Positions 10,643 to 19,673 of a stretch of DNA of 64,000 nt are shown here, piece after piece. The number at the start of each line of letters is the position of its first letter. Within the stretch, counting starts at the first letter, position 1. The position numbers and the translations under genes are program-made. Location: positions 124,001 to 188,000 of the forward strand of contig NZ_JAUSTY010000004.1 in the NCBI RefSeq assembly GCF_030813115.1, written 5' to 3'. The DNA is from Bacillus horti (GTDB lineage Bacteria; Bacillota; Bacilli; Caldalkalibacillales; JCM-10596). The notes below the pieces were generated by a model. It was not told the origin of the DNA. It made no database searches and worked only from the letters and a program-made list of their open reading frames with translations.

Positions 10643-11545
10643 ATGAGGATACAAATGGCCAGTATAAGTGAAATCCCTAAGATTGCGGAATTAATTTCAC
10701 GATTAAATGCTTTTTCAGAACAGCATATTGGTTATTGTGGGCAGCAACAGGATGAAATTGAACAAACCTTAAGGAATGATTGGGGAAACGAAGGTGAATT
10801 TTCTATCGACCAATCCTTTGTTGTTGCTTTTGATGGTGAACAGCTAGTTGGAGTGCTTGGCTTTGATATCGACGTTGAAGGTGGTCAAGCTGAGGTATGG
10901 GGTCCATTTGCAGCTGATCAAAACTTGATATCTCATGAACAGCTATGGAGCTACTGGCTTTCAAATGGTGTAGCAGAGCATGTGCAGCACTATTTCTTTT
11001 TTGTAAATACAGCGAATAAGACAGTGATTAACTTTTTAGATCACATTCAAGCTAAGAGAAGAAGTGAGGAGGTTATACTTGTGCTAGATAAAGCTTCCTT
11101 CAGCTCACCAGAGCATGCTGCTACAGAGCTACCTCCACAGCTTGAAAAGGACTTTATTCGGCTTCATGATCAAGTGTTTCCTGACACTTACTACAGTGGA
11201 GCAGATATACTTAAACGCTTAGAGCAAAAGGAGCACCGAGTTTTTATACATAAAGAGGATGAGCAGCTAGCAGGATATATTTATGTGGAAGCTGATCTCG
11301 AATTTGGAGAGGCAAGTATTGAGTTTTTTGGCGTTCCGGAAAAGTATAGAGGCAGAGGGATTGGAACAAAGCTTATTCAAACAGCTATTTCTTGGTTTTT
11401 CACCTTTGATCAACTATCTGAAATTAGGCTTTGTGTTGGGGCTGAAAATGCAGAAGCATTGCATGTGTATGAAAAAGTCGGCTTTGGCGTTAAGCATAAA
11501 CTAATCGCGTATTTAAAAGAAGGGAAGAAGAGGGATGGGTCTTGA
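10643..11545 (+). CDS. Tandem GNAT-family N-acetyltransferase
   Basis: 300 residues. The C-terminal GNAT domain is clear: A-S-I-E-F-F-G-V followed by YRGRGIGTKLIQTAI (motif A, acetyl-CoA pyrophosphate loop, about 236-250) and N-A-E-A-L-H-V-Y-E-K-V-G-F (motif B). The N-terminal half (1-150) looks like a degenerate GNAT repeat (F-V-V-A-F-D-G-E-Q-L-V-G-V-L-G). Soluble; the acceptor is unknown. It overlaps the next gene by 11 bases, so the three genes form one operon. Confidence 0.75.
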   Translation: MRIQMASISEIPKIAELISRLNAFSEQHIGYCGQQQDEIEQTLRNDWGNEGEFSIDQSFVVAFDGEQLVGVLGFDIDVEGGQAEVWGPFAADQNLISHEQLWSYWLSNGVAEHVQHYFFFVNTANKTVINFLDHIQAKRRSEEVILVLDKASFSSPEHAATELPPQLEKDFIRLHDQVFPDTYYSGADILKRLEQKEHRVFIHKEDEQLAGYIYVEADLEFGEASIEFFGVPEKYRGRGIGTKLIQTAISWFFTFDQLSEIRLCVGAENAEALHVYEKVGFGVKHKLIAYLKEGKKRDGS

Positions 11546-12677
11546 AATTGAAAGAAAGTATTTGCTTGAGAAGTTTCCGCAGGATAGGATTAGTCAAGGT
11601 CAGTTTAAAGTTCTAGCTAGACAAAGCTTTGAACAAACCTATTTAGCTCTAACGGATTATCAGGAGCTAAGAGTTAGAAAGATTGTCGAAGAGAAGGAAG
11701 GACAATGCACGAAAAGCTTTGTTCATACGTTTAAAGAAGGGCAGGGTATAGCAAGAAAGGAAATTGAATACGAGATCTCAGAGGAGCTGTATGATCAGCT
11801 TATTGAAGGAAAAAAACCATTAAAAAAGGTGCGGACAACGGTAGTAGAAGAGGGTATGGTTTATGAAATAGATGAGTACAGCGGCTTTGACATGATGACC
11901 ATAGAGGTCGAATTTAAGACGGAGGAGGAGGCTAAGAGTTTCTCTGCTCCTGAATGGTTCGGTGAAGAAGTTGGAAGCGAAAAGGAGTATCGTAACAAAA
12001 CCCTATGGGCTTCCTTACAGAAAGAAGATCACTATATTGCTTTGAAGAAAACAGACATATTGAATGAGGTGCAAAAATCTCGGGGTGTAGATTCTCCTGC
12101 TTTCTCCAATGTACTCGCACAGCTAGCTCATACTTTTTCAACGAGTGGTGTAGTTTGGGGAGTTGGGGGTTCTACTCTTCTAGCTCAATACAACCTTGTG
12201 AAACAGCCGAGAGATTTGGATATTATTGTTCAGCAGGAAGATACCGCTCAAGCTGAATTGCTCCTGACACGTGAAGGGGAGAGACGAGCTCTAGAATCAA
12301 GAGCTCCCTTTTTGACCAACAGATTCTATCAAATAGTAATGAAACAGGCAGAAATTGATGTCATGTGTGGTCTCAGAATTGAGCATGATGAGGGAATATT
12401 TGATTACACATTTAACCAATCTACGATTGCTTATCATAAAGAGATCCAAGGTCAGCTCGTACCATATTCATATTTAGAGGACTGGTATGTTTTATATAGC
12501 TTAATGCCGGGCAAGGAGCAAAGAGTCCATGTTATTGAAATGTACTGGGCTAAGCATGGAATGGAGCATCCAGATCGAATTCAAGCTTTCCTAAATGAAG
12601 AAGTTAATTTGCCACAGAGATTGAAGGAAAAGCTACTCGTGCTCAAAGAGCAATATAAAAGTTATACAGAGAATTAA
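11535..12677 (+). CDS. CYTH-domain / nucleotidyltransferase fusion protein
   Basis: 380 residues. The first about 165 are a CYTH (triphosphate tunnel) domain: EIERKYLL (EXEXK signature, residues 4-8), then H-T-F-K-E-G-Q, A-R-K-E-I-E-Y-E and M-T-I-E-V-E-F. From about 195 a second domain follows, with W-G-V-G-G-S-T-L-L-A-Q-Y and Q-P-R-D-L-D-I-I-V, the GG(S)...DXD pattern of the nucleotidyltransferase fold. CYTH proteins hydrolyse triphosphates (inorganic, thiamine-P3) or cyclise ATP. The fusion suggests nucleotide-linked chemistry, but the product is unknown. Confidence 0.7.
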   Translation: MGLEIERKYLLEKFPQDRISQGQFKVLARQSFEQTYLALTDYQELRVRKIVEEKEGQCTKSFVHTFKEGQGIARKEIEYEISEELYDQLIEGKKPLKKVRTTVVEEGMVYEIDEYSGFDMMTIEVEFKTEEEAKSFSAPEWFGEEVGSEKEYRNKTLWASLQKEDHYIALKKTDILNEVQKSRGVDSPAFSNVLAQLAHTFSTSGVVWGVGGSTLLAQYNLVKQPRDLDIIVQQEDTAQAELLLTREGERRALESRAPFLTNRFYQIVMKQAEIDVMCGLRIEHDEGIFDYTFNQSTIAYHKEIQGQLVPYSYLEDWYVLYSLMPGKEQRVHVIEMYWAKHGMEHPDRIQAFLNEEVNLPQRLKEKLLVLKEQYKSYTEN

Positions 12678-12705
12678 GCACTTAAAATTAAGCACTTAAT
12701 TAATT

Positions 12706-12757
12706 AGCAGCCTATGCTGATCAACAAATGTATGGTCGCAATCAGGCTGCTTTTTTA
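12706..12757 (+). terminator. Rho-independent terminator
   Basis: AGCAGCCT pairs with AGGCTGCT, followed by six Ts. It ends the MazG-GNAT-CYTH operon. Confidence 0.75.
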
Positions 12758-12788
12758 TATATAAAAAGACACAAAATAAAACTTTTAG

Positions 12789-12816
12789 TTGCAATATATG
12801 CTATACTTAATATAAT
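12789..12816 (+). promoter_or_regulatory. gapB promoter with CcpN-like operator
   Basis: -35 TTGCAA (12789-12794), 16-base spacer, -10 TATAAT (12811-12816). Between them TATGCTATACT (12797-12807) fits TRTGHYATAYW, which I recall as the CcpN consensus at Bacillus gapB and pckA. This implies repression in glycolytic conditions. Confidence 0.6.
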
Positions 12817-12860
12817 TATATTATAATTAGTATAACCTATATTGAGGAGGAAACAGATTA

Positions 12861-13898
12861 ATGACAACCAAAATTGCAATTAATGGCTTCGGGAGAATAG
12901 GGAGAATGGTTTTCAGGCGTGCTATTAAAGATTCTTCTCTTAAGATTGTTGCCATTAATGCCTCCTATCCGGCTGAAACGTTAGCTCATTTAATTCAATA
13001 TGATTCGGTACAAGGCAAATTTGATGTACAGATTGAAATAGAGGAGAAGGCTCTTATTGTAGACGGTAAGCGTATAGAGCTTTTAGCGAAAAGAGACCCT
13101 CTTGAGCTTCCTTGGGGAGAGCTAGGGGTAGATATAGTCATAGAAGCAACAGGTCAATTTAATCATCGTGAAGCGGCGTCCAAGCATTTTATCAGTGGAG
13201 CGAAAAAGGTCATCTTAACCGCTCCTGGTAAGCAGGAGGATATAACGATTGTTATGGGAGTGAATGAGAGAAAGTACGATCCTGAACAGCATCACTTGAT
13301 TTCTAACGCTTCCTGTACGACAAACTGCCTTGCTCCTATTGCCAGCATCCTAGACAGTCAATTTGGGATTAGGGAGGGAATGATGACAACGATTCATTCC
13401 TACACAAACGATCAGAAGAATTTAGATAATCCACATAAGGATCTTCGCCGGGCTAGAGCCTGTGCTCAATCCATTATTCCTACAACAACGGGGGCTGCTA
13501 AAGCGGTATCTAAGGTTCTTCCACAGTTAGAAGGTAAGCTTAATGGATTAGCCCTTCGTGTCCCAACTCCTAATGTTTCAGTTGTTGATTTAGTTGTGAA
13601 TGTGGAGCAAGAGGCTACGGTTGAGCTGGTCAACCAAACGCTACAGCAGGCTAGTGAACGTCAGCTTAAGGGAATTATAGAGTATACGGAAGAGCCACTT
13701 GTATCTATAGATTATGTGGGAAATTCACATTCAGCTATTATTGATGGATTATCTACCATGATGATGGGTTCAAATCAGATTAAGGTGATTGCCTGGTACG
13801 ATAACGAGTGGGGCTACTCCTGCCGTGTAGTGGATTTAGCTAAGTTTGTGGGGGAACGATTATTGATTAATAGGCAGGAAGCTGTTCTTCATTCATAA
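12861..13898 (+). CDS. gapB: Glyceraldehyde-3-phosphate dehydrogenase, gluconeogenic GapB type
   Basis: 345 residues. The Rossmann start is I-N-G-F-G-R-I-G-R; the catalytic cysteine lies in ISNASCTTNCLAP (about 153); H-S-Y-T-N-D-Q-K and the C-terminal WYDNEWGYSCRVVDL follow. Block by block it resembles Bacillus subtilis GapB: V-A-I-N-A-S-Y at the cofactor site rather than the N-D of NAD-specific GapA, fitting NADP preference. It works in gluconeogenesis. GAGGAGG precedes the ATG. It is monocistronic, ending in a strong terminator. Confidence 0.92.
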   Translation: MTTKIAINGFGRIGRMVFRRAIKDSSLKIVAINASYPAETLAHLIQYDSVQGKFDVQIEIEEKALIVDGKRIELLAKRDPLELPWGELGVDIVIEATGQFNHREAASKHFISGAKKVILTAPGKQEDITIVMGVNERKYDPEQHHLISNASCTTNCLAPIASILDSQFGIREGMMTTIHSYTNDQKNLDNPHKDLRRARACAQSIIPTTTGAAKAVSKVLPQLEGKLNGLALRVPTPNVSVVDLVVNVEQEATVELVNQTLQQASERQLKGIIEYTEEPLVSIDYVGNSHSAIIDGLSTMMMGSNQIKVIAWYDNEWGYSCRVVDLAKFVGERLLINRQEAVLHS

Positions 13899-13987
13899 GC
13901 TTCTTGATTAAACAGAACTACCTTTATGGATAGCTTCTAATGACATAGCTATTTAAATGACAGATATATTTATTAGATAGTATTTGT

Positions 13988-14021
13988 AGGATAACCATAC
14001 TCAGGCGTGGTTATCCTTTTT
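13988..14021 (+). terminator. Terminator after gapB
   Basis: AGGATAACCA pairs with TGGTTATCCT, followed by TTTT. Confidence 0.85.
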
Positions 14022-14164
14022 GCGATTTGATTTTGTATGTCATAAAGTTATAAAGCCATAAAGCCAATATAGAATATAATCCTCGAAAGGACCTATTTCT
14101 CTTTGCTCTAATCTAGAAGGCTTTGCTATAATAGATGGTAGTGTGTTAAAGAGGAGGAGTGTTC

Positions 14165-14563
14165 ATGGGATTTAAGGATTTTTTTTCTAATCGAACGGAA
14201 ACATTAGAGCAGCATCGAAATAAAGATTTGCAAACTAGATACTACAAGGCCAATAAATCTAAAGTCATGCAAGCGGTTAAGTCGATTATTGAAAGTGATC
14301 CACAGCTTCGTCTACTAGACTACTCGGAGGATCATGGAGAAATTACAGCAGAATACATAAAACCAAGAAAAGCATTTGTTGTTGTAAGTGTCATTACGGT
14401 GTTTCCATATCGGACAGCTGTAGATTTTACGATTACAACTAGTACACTTTTTCTGCCTATCGATTGGGGCTTCAGCCGAAAGGCAACGTTACATCTTTAT
14501 GAAAAGGTGAATAAAGAGCTGGAATTCATCGGAGTAGGATTGACTGAAAAGAAGGATGCTTGA
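14165..14563 (+). CDS. Conserved hypothetical cytosolic protein
   Basis: 132 residues (MGFKDFFSNR) from the ATG at 14165, 7 bases after GAGGAGG; a GTG two codons earlier is too close to that site. A promoter TTGCTC-18-TATAAT lies at 14103-14132. The protein has no signal or helix long enough for a membrane segment. The core strands (E-I-T-A-E-Y-I, A-F-V-V-V-S-V-I-T-V, A-V-D-F-T-I-T-T) suggest a small alpha/beta domain like the DUF1499-type lipid-associated fold. I cannot name its function. Confidence 0.65.
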   Translation: MGFKDFFSNRTETLEQHRNKDLQTRYYKANKSKVMQAVKSIIESDPQLRLLDYSEDHGEITAEYIKPRKAFVVVSVITVFPYRTAVDFTITTSTLFLPIDWGFSRKATLHLYEKVNKELEFIGVGLTEKKDA

Positions 14564-14654
14564 TCTTTATCGTCATTAGGCACCTGCACAGCTTCTTGAA
14601 TAAGGTAAGTTATGTAGTAAAGCCCTAAGAGAAATCATATCCATATTTAGGTAC

Positions 14655-14692
14655 AAAAAATCCCCCAATCATTGCTGAAAGGGGGATTTTAT
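14655..14692. terminator. Bidirectional terminator between convergent genes
   Basis: AAATCCCCC pairs with GGGGGATTT, with A-run and T-run on the two sides, between the genes ending at 14563 and 14728. Confidence 0.8.
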
Positions 14693-14727
14693 TATGCCAT
14701 ACAATGGTTGTCAGCATGTATCTATTT

Positions 14728-15582
14728 CTATGCAACAACCTTTGCTTTTAATTTTAGCTCAGAGTGAGAGCCTTTTAAAATATGCATGGTTACTTCTGGT
14801 CTGCAACCAAGACGAAGGTTAGCCCCTGTTTGTCCTAGGCCACCACTAATATAGTAAGGACCATGCTCGTGCTCCTGGAGTCCACATAGATACTTTTTGA
14901 ACGGTTTTAGTCCCATTTTTAAAGAATGAACAGGGAGCGGATAATAAATTTGTCCAGAATGGAAATGACCACAGATTAAATAATCAAATGACTGTTCGAT
15001 ATCTTTAACCACTAGAGGATCATGCGTTAAAATGATGCGAATGCCTTCATCAGTAACATTACGGAAGGAGGCTTCAACATCGGCATGCCCTGAATAGCGA
15101 TCGTCAATCCCAATGAGCTGAAGAGGAACACCAAAATCGTTTTCCTCAATCACATGTGTTTCATTAGAAAGCACTACAACACCGAGTGCTTCTAGCTTCT
15201 TCTGGATTTCAGGTAAATGATCAGCTACGATCCAATCATGATTACCCCAAACAGCGTAAACGCCATATTTGGTTGGGATCTTCATAATAATTTTCATGAA
15301 ATCAATAAAGCGATCAATACTCTGTACCCGATCTAAATAATCCCCTGTCAGTGCAATGAAATCAATTTCTTCATCTTTAACTAACTCTAGGACTTTTTCA
15401 GGCTTAACCGAAAGTTTCTCAATGTGAATATCTGTTAAATGGAGGATTTTGAGCTCTCCATTAAATTTTCTTGTTGGTTGGAATTCTATATCAATTTGCT
15501 TGTATTCCGGTCTAAACGTATTCCAATATGCTTTTGACAAGATTGAAAAACCAGCTATCGTAGCTAATGAAGTTAAAAGCAC
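14728..15582 (-). CDS. Membrane-anchored metallophosphoesterase (YkuE-like)
   Basis: 284 residues. All calcineurin-type metal motifs are present: HLTDIHIE (about 49-56), LTGDYLDR, WGNHDW, ILTHDP and GHFHSGQ. An N-terminal hydrophobic stretch (MLLTSLATIAGFSIL) suggests an anchor or signal peptide, so the enzyme probably acts outside the membrane, as does Bacillus YkuE. The start is a GTG after AAAGGAGATGG. Substrates of this family include phosphodiesters and lipid-linked diphosphates; none can be assigned here. Confidence 0.82.
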   Translation of the reverse strand: MLLTSLATIAGFSILSKAYWNTFRPEYKQIDIEFQPTRKFNGELKILHLTDIHIEKLSVKPEKVLELVKDEEIDFIALTGDYLDRVQSIDRFIDFMKIIMKIPTKYGVYAVWGNHDWIVADHLPEIQKKLEALGVVVLSNETHVIEENDFGVPLQLIGIDDRYSGHADVEASFRNVTDEGIRIILTHDPLVVKDIEQSFDYLICGHFHSGQIYYPLPVHSLKMGLKPFKKYLCGLQEHEHGPYYISGGLGQTGANLRLGCRPEVTMHILKGSHSELKLKAKVVA

Positions 15583-15761
15583 GGATCCATCTCCTTTATA
15601 GATTTACTTCTCTATCTATCCAATCCTTTTTTCATACATATTCTATCATATAGGAATAATACTTCGAACTCTACCCCAAAAATATGACAATTGGATGAGG
15701 AGTAATAAGCTACTCCCTGCAAATTGCTTATAGCAAAGCTATTGTAAGTATAGCATAAAAC

Positions 15762-15790
15762 AAAAAAGCCTTCTTATGGCAGAAGGCTTG
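15762..15790 (-). terminator. Terminator of the Na/Pi cotransporter gene
   Basis: Reading leftward, AAGCCTTCT pairs with AGAAGGCTT, followed by TTTTTTG. Confidence 0.8.
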
Positions 15791-15822
15791 AATTTTTTAA
15801 GACTTAGGTCGTACTTTTACTC

Positions 15823-17442
15823 TTATTCTCCATATAAAACATATTGAGCAATATTCTTTGAATGATCACCCATACGCTCTAAATTACTTAGGATATCCAG
15901 AAAAACAGCGCCTGAATTTCCACTACATTGGTTCTTGTTAAGACGCGAAATATGATTTTTACGGAAGGTACGTTCCATTTTATCTATTTCACTTTCATTT
16001 TGTAGAACCTGCTCGGCAATTTGCTTATCTTCATTTTCTAAAGCAGCTATGGCTAGACCTATCGTTTTATCTGTTAGATTGATCATTTCCTTTAATTCTT
16101 TTATCGCATCCTCAGAAAACTCAACTTTGTGAGCAACAGAGAACTCGGCTAGCTCCGCAATATTTTCAGAATGGTCCCCAATTCGTTCAATATCATTAAT
16201 GGTTTGCATCAAAATAGAGCTTCGTGCTGATTCATCCTCACTTAGTGAGCTTTGCTGAATACGGACGAGGTATTCTGTTGTCTTTTTATCTAAATCGTTC
16301 ACAATTTCTTCTTTCTGAAGAGCTAATTTACCAAACTTTTCATCTCTAGTGAAGAAATAATTTACAGCGTCATTCAGTGTTTCTTTAGCGAATTCTCCCA
16401 TGCGCAGAATCTCGTGAGTTGCATTACCAAGAGCCACAGACGGATTAGACAACAAGCGCTCGTCCAAATGGATCGCTCCGAATTGAAGCTGTTTCATCTG
16501 TCCTGGAACCACCTTTGTGACTAAGATGGCGAGTAATGTGACAAATGGCAAATGAATTAATGTATTGGTCATGTTAAAAATACCATGGGCATATGCAATT
16601 TGCATTCGAATATTTGCTCCAGTAATATCTCCTAGCCAAGCTATGAATGGGATGAAAAAGCTCATCACAGACATGAAAATAAAAACTCCGATTAGGTTGA
16701 AAATAACGTGAAAGGCTGCTGCTCTTCTAGCTGCTACAGTTGCTCCAATAGAAGCAAAGACGGCTGTTATTGTAGAACCCAAATTATCTCCTAGCAGGAC
16801 CGGTAATGCTCCTGCAAGTGGAATCAATCCTTCATAGGCAAGAGATTGAAGAATAGCAATTGCCGCTGATGAGCTTTGAACGATGACTGTAAAAACTGTC
16901 CCTACAATAGCTCCCAAAATTGGGTTTGAAGACAAATCGGTAATAAAATCATGGAAAGCCTGGAGATTAGCTAATGGTTTGACACCACTGCTCATCGTTT
17001 TTAACCCTAAAAATAGAAGTCCAAACCCTAAAACAATTTGTCCAACGTACTGATATTTGCGCTGTTTAACGAAAAGAAATAAAAGCACTCCTACAGCGAT
17101 AATAGGCAGGGCGTAATCATCAATTTTTATCCCAATAATAAAGGCAGTCAGGGTTGTTCCAATATTAGCTCCCATAATGACACCAATTGCTTGTCTCAAG
17201 GTCATTAACCCTGCATTGACTAGACCAATCGTCATAACCGTAGTTCCCGTCGAACTAGATATTAAGGCCGTTACCAATATACCAGCTAAAACTCCTTTCA
17301 ACGGATTAGAGGTGTATTTCTCTAAAATACTTCTCATTCGGTCACCTGCGGTTTTTTGTAATCCGTCAGACATAAACTTAATCCCGAATAAGAAGATGGC
17401 TAGTCCACCAACAAAATTAAATAATAATTCCTGCCAGTCCAT
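15823..17442 (-). CDS. Na+/phosphate cotransporter with PhoU-like C-terminal domain
   Basis: 539 residues from the ATG at 17442, which follows GGGGGAG. Two inverted Na/Pi repeats are seen: G-A-N-I-G-T-T-L-T-A (about 90) and V-Q-S-S-S-A-A-I-A-I-L-Q-S (about 190), plus S-S-S-T-G-T-T-V in the first half, the QSSS signature region of NptA/YjbB proteins. About 8-9 membrane helices are followed by a 190-residue helical PhoU-like domain (E-R-I-G-D-H-S-E-N-I ... E-R-M-G-D-H-S-K-N-I). The family moves phosphate with sodium. It is a single-gene unit. Confidence 0.87.
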   Translation of the reverse strand: MDWQELLFNFVGGLAIFLFGIKFMSDGLQKTAGDRMRSILEKYTSNPLKGVLAGILVTALISSSTGTTVMTIGLVNAGLMTLRQAIGVIMGANIGTTLTAFIIGIKIDDYALPIIAVGVLLFLFVKQRKYQYVGQIVLGFGLLFLGLKTMSSGVKPLANLQAFHDFITDLSSNPILGAIVGTVFTVIVQSSSAAIAILQSLAYEGLIPLAGALPVLLGDNLGSTITAVFASIGATVAARRAAAFHVIFNLIGVFIFMSVMSFFIPFIAWLGDITGANIRMQIAYAHGIFNMTNTLIHLPFVTLLAILVTKVVPGQMKQLQFGAIHLDERLLSNPSVALGNATHEILRMGEFAKETLNDAVNYFFTRDEKFGKLALQKEEIVNDLDKKTTEYLVRIQQSSLSEDESARSSILMQTINDIERIGDHSENIAELAEFSVAHKVEFSEDAIKELKEMINLTDKTIGLAIAALENEDKQIAEQVLQNESEIDKMERTFRKNHISRLNKNQCSGNSGAVFLDILSNLERMGDHSKNIAQYVLYGE

Positions 17443-17664
17443 AAAAGATGAGCTCCCCCTTGTCCTATGCCGTTCTTTGAAGTCATGTGAATGTATGCTA
17501 CAATTCAATATATTTACATAAAAACAATGTTGTTAACAAAAAAAACACTCGTCACATATTATAGCGGAATATGACGAACAAGAAAAGCGTTAATCATTAT
17601 CTCTTCTTGACGAAAAACACAGAATAAGCGACACTAAGGATAAGCTAAATTGGAGTTGATGATT

Positions 17665-18120
17665 ATGCGTTGTCCATACTGTGGGCATTTAGGGACAAGG
17701 GTTTTGGATTCTAGACCTTCTAATGAAAATCGTTCAATACGTAGAAGACGGGAATGCGAATCCTGTTACCAACGATTTACTACTTTTGAAATTGTCGAAG
17801 AAACTCCGATCATGGTCATAAAAAAGGAAGGCACGAGAGAGGAATTTAGTCGAGATAAAATTCTCCGCGGGCTTATTCGTGCTTGTGAAAAGAGACCGGT
17901 TGCTCTTGAAACGTTAGAAAATATCGTGCACAAAATTGAAAATGATCTACGAAATACAGGACAACAGGAGTACCCTAGTCAGGAGATCGGAGAAAAGGTG
18001 ATGGACGAGCTCTACCTCATTGATGAGGTTGCCTATGTCCGATTCGCTTCTGTATATAGACAATTTAAAGATATTAATGTATTTATTAGTGAGCTAACAG
18101 ATTTACTAAAGAAAACATGA
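17665..18120 (+). CDS. nrdR: Transcriptional repressor of ribonucleotide reductase genes
   Basis: 151 residues starting [18 protein letters not shown]. The zinc ribbon (C-P-Y-C at 3-6, C-E-S-C at 31-34, then QRFTTFE) and the ATP-cone ([15 protein letters not shown]) are those of NrdR. It binds NrdR boxes and senses dATP/ATP to repress nrd genes. The ATG at 17665 was chosen because the family starts M-R/K-C-P; an in-frame start five codons earlier is less likely. dnaB and dnaI follow, the usual Bacillus order. Confidence 0.95.
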   Translation: MRCPYCGHLGTRVLDSRPSNENRSIRRRRECESCYQRFTTFEIVEETPIMVIKKEGTREEFSRDKILRGLIRACEKRPVALETLENIVHKIENDLRNTGQQEYPSQEIGEKVMDELYLIDEVAYVRFASVYRQFKDINVFISELTDLLKKT

Positions 18121-18158
18121 GCGCTTTGACATTTATATAAGAATGGGTGATTACTGTT

Positions 18159-19661
18159 ATGGCTCTAGTTTGGAATGAGGTCAAACCTATAGACGGATTT
18201 CGTGTACAGGCCAAAAGGATTTTGAGTCATACTGAACATAAAACACTAACACATCTTTACCAGCCTATTATTGGCGCACTATCCTATGCGTTATACCTAA
18301 CACTGTTAGATGAAGTGGAAGGAGAACGCTTATTTTCTGTTGAAAAGAATCATCAATGGCTAATGAAGGTCATGAATCAATCATTAGATGTGATCTATCA
18401 ATCGAGGCTGAGATTAGAAGCATTAGGATTATTAAAGACATATGTGCTGCATAAGGATGAGGATCAGACTCTCTTTGAGTATGAGCTGTATCATCCACTT
18501 ACCCCTGAGCAATATTTTGGAGATGATTTGTTAAGTATCTGTTTATATAATCAGGTAGGGGCCCAGCGGTATAAGGAGCTACGAGTTCGATACTCAGCAA
18601 ATACGATTCAAGGCGGAGAAAATCTCCAGAAGCAAAAGCATGAAATTACAAAGGAATTTCATCAGGTTTTTTCTTCCCTTTCTCCTTCGGAGCTTGTAGC
18701 TAAACGAGGTAGTGAATTAAATGATCAGCTTAGTGAATTAGAGCAAAGCTATCCGCTACCAAAGCAGGCGGATTCTTATTCTGGTTCCCCAACCTTTGAG
18801 CGGTTTGCATTAGATATTGATGTACTAAAGAGTTTGCTCATGAAAGGGTTAAAGGCGGACGAAATTTACAACGGACAATCCCTTCCTTATATTAAAAAGA
18901 TCGCTTTTTTCTATCAGCTAGATGAATGGAGCATATCCAGAATCGTCCAAGATTCACTGTCAAATCAGGAGCAGCTGGATTTAGGTGTACTGAGCGAAAA
19001 AGCAAAGGAATGGTATCGTTTTCAGGAGGGGGGACAGCCTCCTCGTATCATTCATGATGTACAGCCTATTGAAAAAAGAGTGTTCACTAAGCCTGAGGAA
19101 CTGACGGAAGAGGAGCGACATTTGTATCAGCTTGAGAATCTTAGCCCCCTGCAGCTGCTAGAGCAATTTCAACGCGGAGGTAAGGTAGCTGAAGCTGATG
19201 TCAGGTTAGCCGAGGAGCTTTTATTGGAGTATAAGCTAGAGCCAGCTGTTATTAATCTTCTTCTGGAATACATCTTTTATACCAATAACTACAAGCTGCC
19301 AAGAAGCTTAGTGACGAAGGTTGCCGCTCATTGGAAAAGGTTCAACGTGCAGACGGTTAAGGAAGCACAAGAGCTTGCTTTGAAGGAGCAGCAGCAATAT
19401 AAGGAATGGCAAAGTAAACAAGAGCAAAAGGATGGGGGCAGTAAGAGTACTGGAAGGGCAAATTCACGGAATAAGCAGCCTATCCGGACAGACAAGCTTC
19501 CTCCATGGATCGAAGCTCAGCAGAAGAATGAAAGGGAAATGCAAAGAGCTGATAGTAAGATAGAGAAGGAAGAGAGTATGGGGCTTACTGAGGCAGAGCA
19601 GGAACGAAGAAGACGAATAGAAGAAAAGCTAAAAAGTCTAGAAAGCATGAGATCAAAGTGA
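18159..19661 (+). CDS. dnaB: Replication initiation and membrane attachment protein DnaB
   Basis: 500 residues. The N-terminal winged-helix/DnaB-N region (V-K-P-I-D-G-F-R-V ... H-L-Y-Q-P-I-I-G) and the second DnaD-like domain (S-P-L-Q-L-L-E-Q-F-Q-R-G-G, then L-L-E-Y-I-F-Y-T-N-N-Y-K-L-P) match Firmicute DnaB. The tail is lysine/glutamate-rich. With DnaD and DnaI it loads the replicative helicase at oriC and restart sites. The ATG at 18159 follows GGGTGA; a GTG four codons earlier is possible. dnaI begins 12 bases after the stop. Confidence 0.92.
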   Translation: MALVWNEVKPIDGFRVQAKRILSHTEHKTLTHLYQPIIGALSYALYLTLLDEVEGERLFSVEKNHQWLMKVMNQSLDVIYQSRLRLEALGLLKTYVLHKDEDQTLFEYELYHPLTPEQYFGDDLLSICLYNQVGAQRYKELRVRYSANTIQGGENLQKQKHEITKEFHQVFSSLSPSELVAKRGSELNDQLSELEQSYPLPKQADSYSGSPTFERFALDIDVLKSLLMKGLKADEIYNGQSLPYIKKIAFFYQLDEWSISRIVQDSLSNQEQLDLGVLSEKAKEWYRFQEGGQPPRIIHDVQPIEKRVFTKPEELTEEERHLYQLENLSPLQLLEQFQRGGKVAEADVRLAEELLLEYKLEPAVINLLLEYIFYTNNYKLPRSLVTKVAAHWKRFNVQTVKEAQELALKEQQQYKEWQSKQEQKDGGSKSTGRANSRNKQPIRTDKLPPWIEAQQKNEREMQRADSKIEKEESMGLTEAEQERRRRIEEKLKSLESMRSK

Positions 19662-19673
19662 GGAGGCTAAAGG

